DNA from: Clarkia xantiana subsp. parviflora
Lineage: Eukaryota > Streptophyta > Magnoliopsida > Myrtales > Onagraceae
Direction of reading: 5' to 3'
Assembly: GCA_036873135.1 (NCBI GenBank)
Contig: JAPTYO010000020.1
Location: 5,386,081-5,450,080, forward strand
DNA length: 64,000 nucleotides
The translations under genes and the position numbers were made by a program. Below are positions 56,819 through 64,000 of this stretch, piece by piece. The stretch's first letter is position 1, and the number at the start of each line of letters is the position of its first letter. The notes below the pieces were generated by a model that was not told the DNA's origin, did not search any database, and saw only the letters and a list, made by a program, of their open reading frames with translations.

Positions 56819-57115
56819 AGCTCGACTCGTCAATTTTAAAATTATTCAACCAAATCATAAATGGTGCACCTTAGCTCGAACTCGATTCGGCTTTCGGCTC
56901 AAGCTCGAGCTCGATTTAAATTGAATATATATATATAAAGTTTGAATAAATTAGATTTCGAACTTTCGAACTCGACTTGAATAGGTAAAAAATAAAAATT
57001 CAAAAGGCTCACGACCCTGTCAAGTACTTATGAACTTGTACTCAACTTGAATATGCAAAAAATAAAAGCTCAAAAGGCTCGCGACCCCGTGGAGCATTTA
57101 TGAACTTATACTTGA
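56819..57115. mobile_element. Decayed MITE copy, right part (target of Element 2)
   Basis: TCGAGCTCGA-rich DNA resembling the reverse complement of the 18198-18715 MITE (for example GGTGCACCTTAGCTCG and CATAAATGGTGCACC versus GGTGTACCATTATG). Its left part is at 16070-16139. Ends were not defined. Confidence 0.55.
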
Positions 57116-57357
57116 CTTTGTATAAAAAAGTTCGATTACGAAAGTGGAAGGGGCAAGGGGGTCTTCCAACTGAAGAAATAGTTCCAACTGAATTAGTTGG
57201 AGGACTGAATTTATAATTAACGGAATATTACAGTACAGTCAAGTCATTTTCTCTAGTTCTTATCCGCTTACGAAAGTGGGACCCACATGACCATCCGTTT
57301 TTGTTTTTTAACTGTAAGAATATCATCGTCAACTCTTTCCTGACTACACACTCCCTT
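57116..57357 (+). promoter_or_regulatory. Upstream region of the CBSX3-type gene
   Basis: AT-rich upstream DNA without a clear TATA box. The 5' leader seems to start in the CT-rich stretch near 57345. Confidence 0.4.
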
Positions 57358-58241
57358 CTTCCACTCCGTCGCCGCAACTTCTCCCTCCGGACAAGCAAAA
57401 GCCGCCGCCGCAGCTACCATCATCCAAAAACCGGTCGGTGAGATTCTTCATGGACTTTTTTTTCATCGCTACTCTATGATGGATCTGTTGTCAGCAAGAT
57501 CTAGGGTTTCTGGTCCAGTGATCTGGACTATGTATCTGGTCATATTCAACGTTTCTTTATTTTAGGCTAGTTCATGACTGGGGATTCTGATTTGATCAAT
57601 GGAACATTTCTCTTGATTGAGCTGAATAATGCTTAGATTAGGGCCATGGCCGCCGGCTTTGGACTAGATTCTTGCATGTGCTGAGTGGGAGGGGCAAGGG
57701 ATTCTTCAAAAATAGTTCACTGAAGAAATCGTGTTTTTGGCTGTTTGATTAGCTGTTGATATGTGGAAAAATAAGTTGTTACGTTTGATCCAGAATACGA
57801 AATTTGAGGGAAATGGAACCTCAAAGATAATCTAGAAATAGTTTTTTTTTAAGCATCTCGAAGTTGGTTTTTTTTTTTTTTTTCCTGGAAACTGAAGAAA
57901 TTGGTTGAATTATATGATACACAAAAGAAGGCTTCTATTGAATCATTGGTAGTTTAGGTTTCTTCTCTTTTCCTGTTCTGTCCATTTATACGGATCTTGG
58001 TCTTGCATTGCTGTAAGAAATTTAAACAATGAAAGCCAAAGGATTCATCAAACTTATTCAACATATCGATCTTGAAGTCCACATCTGTAGGTTTTTACTT
58101 GAATAGCTGTTACTTTTAGTGGAATATCTACTTTCCCCTAATATTGTTGTAGAAAAACTGAAAAAAGAATATAATTGGAGAGACCAGAGTTGAATGAGGT
58201 CCTATTTTTATGCACATTTACTTTTACTTTTACCTGGACAG
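57345..58241 (+). other. 5' UTR exon and leader intron of the CBSX3-type gene
   Basis: A CT-rich leader with CCGCCGCCGCAGC ends at 57437 (GGTCG|GTGAGA). The intron 57438-58241 ends in TACCTGGACAG; coding exon 1 starts at 58242, three bases before the ATG. An intron in the 5' UTR is common in plant genes and often raises expression; here this is inferred. Confidence 0.65.
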
Positions 58242-58244
58242 ACA

Positions 58245-59627
58245 ATGCAAGCCACAGGGAAGGCATTTCAGTTGGGCAGCATGATCAGAAGTGCGGTTCT
58301 GAAACACGTTCGTGTACTTAACCAACAGCCTGCTGTCTTCTCACGTGTTGCGTCCTTCTCGGCTTCCCGGTTAGAGGAACACGGATTTGAGAGCACCACA
58401 ATTTCTGATATCTTGAAATCCAAAGGTAAACAAGCAGATGGCTCCTGGCTTTGGTGCACCACTGATGACTCTGTATTTGATGCTGTGAAATCGGTATGTA
58501 TCGCATGCATTATCTGTACTTAATTTGTCTCCCATTTTTGTAACTAATATATTTTCATTGTCTAACAAACGTATTACTCTCTTATAGATGACTCAACACA
58601 ATGTCGGTGCCTTGGTTGTTGTGAAACCTGGGGAGCAAAAATCCATTGCTGGAATTATTACTGAGAGAGGTAAGATAATTGTAATTTACACAAGGACCAT
58701 AAGTTTCACTCATCTTGGTGTATTGATCTTTTATGTTACCTGACTATGCACTCTTGCTTATCACAATGACTTGGTTAAAACAGCAAATGCATTTCTTTTG
58801 TAGTCAGTTTAGATGTTCCACTTTAAAAGTATATAACCTAACCCCAAACAAACTGTATAAGGGAACCTTGAAATTACTCTTGGACTCTTTGATGGATTAT
58901 TATTCTATCTTTGAGGAAAATGCCGTGTATGTAAAAAAAAAAAGGATAAATTATCTGAAGTTTAATACTGAACAATGATCATCGCATACTAACTTATCTG
59001 TAAAATCTCCAGATTATCTCAGGAAAATCATCGTGCAGGGAAGATCATCGAAATCAACTAAGGTTGGAGACATAATGACTGAAGAGGTAAACAGTGTGAT
59101 TGTAACTGTGTGATGCCTCACATTACCTCCATTGTCTGAAGTCTGAGTTCTCTAATGCTATTATTTGCAGAACAAACTTATCACAGTTACACTTGATACC
59201 AAAGTTCTGAAAGCAATGCAGTTAATGACTGGTAAGTATCGAACTTCTCTTTTCTGGTATCTTCATTTTGGGTTAAGAACTTAAAAACACTAAAGAAGTA
59301 CCAATTATAGGTCATGTTGCTAATCAACATTTTAAATTTGGGATAGCGATTAGCAACATTACCTATAGTAGAGACTGCTTTTAGGTTCTTAACCCCTTCA
59401 TTTTCGAAGCATTATTGTTATTTGTTTCAAAAAAACCTGTTGAGAATGATTGCTAACAAGATTTGTGCAATTAATAATGGACAGATAACCGGATCAGGCA
59501 CATTCCGGTAATAAACGATGTGGAAATGATTGGTATGGTTTCCATCGGTGATGTAGTCCGTGCAGTGGTGAGTGAGCACCGTGAAGAGCTTGACCGCTTG
59601 AATGCTTTCATTCAAGGAGGGTACTAG
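58245..59627 (+). CDS. CBSX3: CBS-domain protein CBSX3, mitochondrial
   Basis: Five coding exons: 58245-58493, 58588-58669, 59013-59086, 59171-59231, 59485-59627, all GT-AG with matching phases; 609 bases, 202 residues plus stop, close to the family's roughly 206. An N-terminal basic, Ser-rich stretch fits a mitochondrial targeting peptide. Then GFESTTISDILKSKG and a pair of CBS domains: MTQHNVGALVVVKPGE, ITERDYLRKIIVQGRSSKS, VGDIMTEENKLITVT, DNRIRHIPVIND, MVSIGDVVRAVVSEH, and the C-terminal FIQGGY. CBSX3 binds adenosine nucleotides and, in Arabidopsis, acts on mitochondrial thioredoxin and redox balance. Start at 58245 because the longer frame lies in the intron. The gene looks intact and is the only complete host gene here. 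Confidence 0.95.
59270..59395. mobile_element. 126-bp MITE in the last intron of CBSX3
   Basis: Terminal inverted repeats GGGTTAAGAAC.TAAAA / TTTTAGGTTCTTAACCC, flanked by the perfect 9-bp duplication CTTCATTTT (59261-59269, 59396-59404). The 9 bp and G-rich tip suggest a Mutator-like MITE. It leaves the splice sites untouched. Confidence 0.85.
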
Positions 59628-59672
59628 AATGACACGAGACCGATAACAACGTTTGATAATGACGACAATGAC

Positions 59673-59678
59673 AATAAA
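59673..59678 (+). terminator. Poly(A) signal of CBSX3
   Basis: AATAAA 46 bases after the stop codon; cleavage would follow downstream. Its use is inferred. Confidence 0.5.
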
Positions 59679-59699
59679 CTGCTTCCGAAGTGGTCCCTT

Positions 59700-60527
59700 A
59701 AAAAACATGAGCTTTATTGTATGTATATGAAGTTTGTGGTATGAATTTCCAGTGCTTTATCTTGTTTAGGGGTGGTACTTGTGGCTCCATCAATAAGAAT
59801 GATGTTGATGTCTTGTGACATTTTTCTGATTTTGTTTTTATGGTGAATTTATGAGTCCTTTATTATTTGACGACTCAGATGAAGTGCTCTATTCTTCCTA
59901 CCTTATCTCATTCGTTAAGACTTGTTTTTAGATTTAATATTTTAAATTCAGGGTTGACCATTTTTAATAAATTTTTAGAAAAAAAAAATATAAATTTAAT
60001 TGCACTACGTATACATGTCAAAGTCACAATGGCAATGCACGATTTGGAACAGAAAAAGTGGGGCATGTGATCTAGATCCACTTTGCGGTTCTTAAAATCT
60101 CTCAGGAGTAGGTCTGTTAATAGGGCGGGGTGGTGTGGATTTCGTTAGACTCAGACCCATCCTGCAGGTCGACTTGTTAAACTCTATTATATGGGAAATT
60201 TGACCTGTACTCGATCCATATTTCACGTGACGCAGTCGTCGTGGCAAAGTTGAGAAGGAGCCGCGGGTCAGCGGAACCCGTGGCCTGTCTATCCAGGAGG
60301 TTTGAAGTTCTTTGAAGATGGTATATCCATGCAAATCGTCCGAGTTGAATGCGGATGGATGATGATCAGTTTTAATATATCTGCTTATTTTTGTACTGAA
60401 TGAGTTATGTGTTCAACACGTAAAAATGTAGTAAATTGCTTGCCAATGCGTTTGAACAAATTTTCTATTTGAAGTTCAAGCAATCAAACAAATTGCTATT
60501 TTTCGTCATTTTAGACCGTATGTGTGT
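59700..60527. other. CBSX3 3' flank, no further gene
   Basis: AT-rich DNA with an A-run at about 59981. A short CG-richer block at 60110-60310 has frames but no recognised motif. Confidence 0.5.
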
Positions 60528-60760
60528 AAACGAGTTAAGTTACTCGAGAACGGTTCGGTCGATATTCAAATTCGACTCGCTAAATTTTGAGTAGAATCTA
60601 GCTTTTTTGGTACCGAGTCAAGTACGAGTATACTGGTACTCGACTGATGAAGCTCGCACGCTTAATCAAGTTTTTTTTTTTTTCTATTCAAGTCGAGTTC
60701 GAATTCAGGTTTATTCGAGCTTTATATAATATTATATATCTATATATAATTTTAATTATG
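60528..60760. mobile_element. Truncated copy of the hAT-type MITE family
   Basis: GTGTAAACGAGTTAAG...GGTCGATATTCAAATTCGACTCGCTAAATTTTGAG follows the left half of the MITE at 18198-18715 (in pieces: GTGTAAACGAGTCAAG, TTCGACTCGCTAAATTT). The right half and terminal repeat are absent. Confidence 0.7.
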
Positions 60761-61023
60761 GGTCTCCAATTTTGTGTGTTTTCTACCGATGTAGGAGTCT
60801 GTAGAGCTGAGGGATCAGTCACCGTGTAATCAACAACATCGAAGGTAGCAGCATCGATAATCAGTCCTCGGTAATCAGCAGCATCAGAATCAGCAGCATG
60901 GGGTAATCAACCATTGCGGCCCTTCCTTTCTTCTAATTAAGTATATCAACATTTGATTTTTTTTTTTCTTCCCAATCAGCCATCGGGTAATCAACCACAT
61001 CTGTTAATCAATCATCTTGACCC
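60761..61023. other. Short intergenic DNA with GGTAATCA repeats
   Basis: Loose repetition of (GG)TAATCA(A/G)C(A/C)(A/G)C words (60830-60910, 60980-61010). No gene. Confidence 0.5.
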
Positions 61024-62286
61024 TTTTTTTTTTTTGCCAAGAGAATTACTTTATTGAATCAAAAGCAAAACAATTAAATACGGAGTACAATCAAGTAACA
61101 AAATAGATAAAAGAGGAGAAGGGGGTACTACGACCCAACTATCTGGGCACATCTCCTTTCTGTATTGTATTGCAACCCAGTTAGCACTACGATTGACGCC
61201 TCGACGAATCACTTTCCAAGCTACTTTGTGTATCATAGTTGCAAAATAACGGATAGAGCTAATAATATTTTCAAGCTTCCAGTCGGGGTTTGTCGACGAG
61301 AAACGATTTTCGTTTACTAGGTATTCCGCATCTGATTCGATGATAACGTCCCTCCATTGAGATAAAACTGCAAGCTCGACACCATGTAATATAGCTTTTG
61401 CCTCTGCCATAACTGTACTCGATACCCTACACCGGGAGTGTCTTCCATCCAGCAATCTTCCACGATCATCTCTAGTCACCGCCGCCGTTCCACCCCATCC
61501 TGATTGTTGGGACCAAGATCAATCACTACAAATAGAGATTGTACCTGGGTTCGGTGGTCTCCATTTAACAACTGCTGCAACATCATGGACAATAGGGTGT
61601 ACCGGGCGATGTTCAAGTGTAGCAGCATTCAATCCCTCTGCCGAGAAATTCTGAATCTGCTCTAGCACTCGCCTAGGTTGTGGTGAGTCCCTTTGGTATG
61701 TGGCTCGACATCGCTCCTTCCAAATTTCCCAAGCTCCAATCTCTAGCCATAAACGAAGATGGACAACATCTCCACCTTCACTATGCTCTTTATCAATCAT
61801 CTCCTCATACCACCCAATCCAATTTGAAATGCTCTCCGTATCCAACCGCACACCAAGACATCCAAACCACACCGGTTTAGTCCACGAACAATGTAGTAGA
61901 GCATGATCAATTGTCTCCGTCCCATCACAAAACGGGCACTTCGCTACCACCTCGACTCCCCTTCGGTTTAGCTCGTCAAACGTCGGTAGTGCTCGAGCAC
62001 AACACTTCCACAAAAAATGCTTAACCTTTGGGGGAGATTTACCCTTTCATAGGCCCTCCCAAACCTCTGATGATATACTTCTCGACGTAGAAACCATAAG
62101 GATCTGATCCACATGATTTCCAGCTCGAAGACAATGATACACTAGCTTAGGTATAGCCTCACCCGACTTGGAGTTTGGCCACACTAGCCTATCCGGAACG
62201 GAGCCTCCTCTTCTGATGTGAATCTTGTGGATGGCCTCAACCTCTTCAACATTTATAGGAGTATGATGTAAATCATGGTGCCTAAG
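61024..62286 (-). pseudogene. LINE (L1-type) 3' part: zinc-binding RT tail and RNase H
   Basis: On the minus strand one chain runs from the Element 6 border to a poly(A) tail (12 T at 61024-61035). DRLVWPNSKSGEAIPKLVY and PPKVKHFLWKCC, then CPFCDGTETIDHALLHCSW form the zf-RVT (RT zinc-binding) domain; CSD..SWSQQSGWGG, MAEAKAILHGVELA and IIESDAEYLVNE form the RNase H domain (RVT_3 type) with its D, E and D residues. Two in-frame TGA codons break it (near 62050, in place of W; near 61511, in place of G in SDGSW). RT and endonuclease parts are missing because Element 6 cuts the copy and any remainder would lie outside the window. Confidence 0.85.
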
Positions 62287-62429
62287 TGATGTCAAACATG
62301 CTCACATGGTGCATGTGCACCTGCCCTTGTCTTATTGTATCATTAGTTTCCTGCACCCTAGTTTGTCTATATATAGAGTGTGCTTATTATCTTGTAACCC
62401 TAGTAATCAATGAATATATTTTCCATTCA
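62287..62429 (+). repeat. Element 6 5' LTR
   Basis: TG...CA ends. TATATATAGAG near 62370-62380 is a likely TATA box. The border is inferred from the primer site and the end of the LINE frame, since the second LTR is not visible. Confidence 0.7.
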
Positions 62430-62431
62430 TA

Positions 62432-62443
62432 TGGTATCAGAGC
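62432..62443 (+). other. Element 6 primer binding site
   Basis: TGGTATCAGAGC, complementary to the 3' end of initiator tRNA-Met, two bases after the LTR. Confidence 0.88.
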
Positions 62444-63253
62444 TAAGGATGGAGGCGCTGCCTTGGCCATGAAGAAACCTTGAATTTCTTCAAGTTTCTT
62501 CTTGGATTCAGCTTGGGTGCTTTGGATTCGAGTTTGGGTGCTCTTTTGATTACTCATTTATGTTGGTTTGTGTCATTTCTTGCTCAATAATGGTTGTGTG
62601 TAAGTTCCCTTCCTAGATCTACTTCAAGTTCAGCTGATTTGAAGCTAGGGTCTAGACTTGTGTTTGGACTGAGTTGTTATTGCTTAGTTCTTGGTTGTAT
62701 TGAGCTGTGGATTGTCATTTTTGTGGCTGGTTTTGTTGGATTTCTTGAGTTCAAGCTTGAGGAATTCTGGGTTTGTGCCATAGTTGTTCTTGGCCATTGT
62801 TGAAGTTCATGTTTTGTTCTTGAGCTTGGTGATGTTTGATCTGTTTGGAATTTCGGATTTGGTTACATTGGAGTTGTGGAATTCTGATTCATCCATCATT
62901 GGGATTGATTATTTGGTGGCTATTTCGGATTGGCTCTTGATTTCTGGACAGATTTGGCTGTTGTTTTGCAAGCTGGCCAGTTTTGTCCTATTGACAGCTA
63001 GATTGTGTACTAGTTTTGTCTCACTACAGCTGTTTGGAATTTAGTTTTACTGGGCATATTTGAGGGATATCTTGTTGTTTCTTATTGTGGAAGTTATTTG
63101 GTGACCTTGCTTGGTTATTTGCTGAGCAAATTCGTGACTTTTGGACTATTTCTTGTAGTACAAGTTACCTTGTGACCTTATTAATTCAAGATTGCTCAAG
63201 ACATTGGTGTTGATGATCCCCTCTACATACACCCATCAGACACAACAGGGCAT
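62444..63253 (+). other. Element 6 leader
   Basis: T- and G-rich leader with open frames that show no known motif. Just before the gag ATG the codons for VDDPLYIHPSDTTGH are in frame with gag but no ATG precedes them (ATT stands near 63209), so the original gag start may have been lost. Confidence 0.55.
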
Positions 63254-64000
63254 ATGCTCATTCCATTCCAATTGCAAGGTTCTTCTAATTACCATGCGTG
63301 GAGCACGTCTATTAAGGAGGGATTGTTGGTGAAAAACAAGATTGGATTCATTGATGAGACCTTTACAAGGATGAGTGTACCAATCAATCACAGACTCAAA
63401 TGGGACAGAGCTGATGCCATTGTCAAAGCATGGCTTAGAAACACGGTTGCCAAGGATTTGATGGGTGGTTTGATCTACAACCCTTCTGCTCTCTCAATTT
63501 GGAATGATTTGAGAGAAATGTTTGACAAAGTGGATGGCACACAAATCTTCCAATTGACTAGGGAGATTTATCAAACTTCACAAGGTGTGTTGTCCATTAC
63601 TGAATATTTTGCTAAAATGAAACAGCTGTGGGATTCCTTAGCCTCTATTGATGACTTGCACCTTGAATGTGCAAATGACATTGCTATTGTGAATGAATAC
63701 AAGGAAAAGCAGAAGTTGATGGCCTTCTTATTGGGTTTGAATGATTCATATGCTCATGTGAGGAGCAGTTTATTAATGAGAAAACCTTTGCCTTCCCTGA
63801 GTGTTGCATTCTCAGTTCTTGTTCAAGAAGAAAGCTAGAGGTCCATCTCTGGTTCTATTGGTGATCTTGGAGAAGCAACTGCTCTCTACACAAGGAGGAA
63901 TCAGCCCAACAACTCCTATGCTCAAATGGGTTCAAACAACAATCAAAGAGGCAATGGTGGTCCAAACAGGGGTCCTAGCAATTGGAACTCCAATTGGACT
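63254..64000 (+). pseudogene. Element 6 copia Gag (partial, one stop)
   Basis: Copia-type gag: LQGSSNYHAWSTSIKEGL, then WDRADAIVKAWLRNTVAKDL, AKMKQLWDSLASIDDL and LLGLNDSYAHVRSSLLM. A TAG at 63836-63838 interrupts the frame, which then continues RSISGSIGDLGEATALYTRR into an N/G-rich segment at the window edge. The zinc knuckle and pol would lie outside the window. Confidence 0.85.

Larger units (their letters stand above)
62287..64000 (+). mobile_element. Element 6: Ty1/copia element with very short LTR (5' part, runs off the window)
   Basis: A 143-bp 5' LTR (62287-62429, TGATGTCAAAC...TTTTCCATTCA) is followed by the perfect primer site TGGTATCAGAGC (62432-62443) for initiator tRNA-Met. A leader of about 0.8 kb and gag follow. 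The right LTR is outside the window, so the end and duplication (expected CTAAG) cannot be checked. It has inserted into the LINE. Confidence 0.85.

Overview
The window looks like nuclear DNA of a flowering plant. Two intron-containing host genes sit at its edges: the 5' end of an ARF-GAP gene of the AGD2/AGD4 type (minus strand, 107-1513) and a complete CBSX3-type mitochondrial CBS-domain gene (plus strand, 58245-59627). Almost everything between and beyond them is transposable-element DNA, most of it nested. No bacterial-type operons, CRISPR arrays, rRNA or tRNA genes were seen.

Layout. 1-3293: host gene, upstream DNA and an inverted-repeat element. 3303-15773: a foldback element with a perfect 9-bp target duplication (Mutator-like), split in its left arm by Element 1 (3314-14839, minus strand, Ty3/gypsy of the Tat type, near-identical 761-bp LTRs). 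16140-56818: Element 2 (plus strand, Tat type, old), stretched to 40.7 kb by insertions: a hAT-type MITE in its RT (18198-18715), Element 3 in its integrase (20991-43322, minus strand, almost without pol) and a Ty1/copia Element 5 in its antisense gene (46321-54840, minus strand). Element 4 (28885-39619, plus strand) lies inside Element 3. Each LTR element has a perfect 5-bp target duplication (TTGAC, AGCTC, AACAA, CCATC, CCCTC), so the order of insertion can be read. 61024-62286 is the 3' part of a LINE on the minus strand, cut by a short-LTR copia Element 6 (62287 to beyond 64000).

The most interesting material is in the four Tat-type elements. All have, or keep remnants of, an intron-containing gene on the strand opposite to gag-pol, between pol and the 3' LTR. 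Its layout is a plant-retroelement domain (Transposase_28-like), a basic linker, a conserved PEVGVRVL block and a C-terminal coiled coil. In Elements 1 and 2 a TATA box lies upstream of it. A tandem array lies beside the 3' end of this gene in all four elements, and Elements 2 and 4 share the array motif. Element 4 carries a single open frame of 1089 codons, gag-protease-second gag, and no reverse transcriptase or integrase. Element 2 has the opposite defect: a decayed pol and no gag, with LTR ends, primer site and polypurine region closely related to those of Element 4. This suggests a two-part system in which Element 4-like copies supply Gag and borrow Pol.

Limits: all splice sites, domain names and LTR comparisons come from reading by eye. 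No alignments or searches were run.
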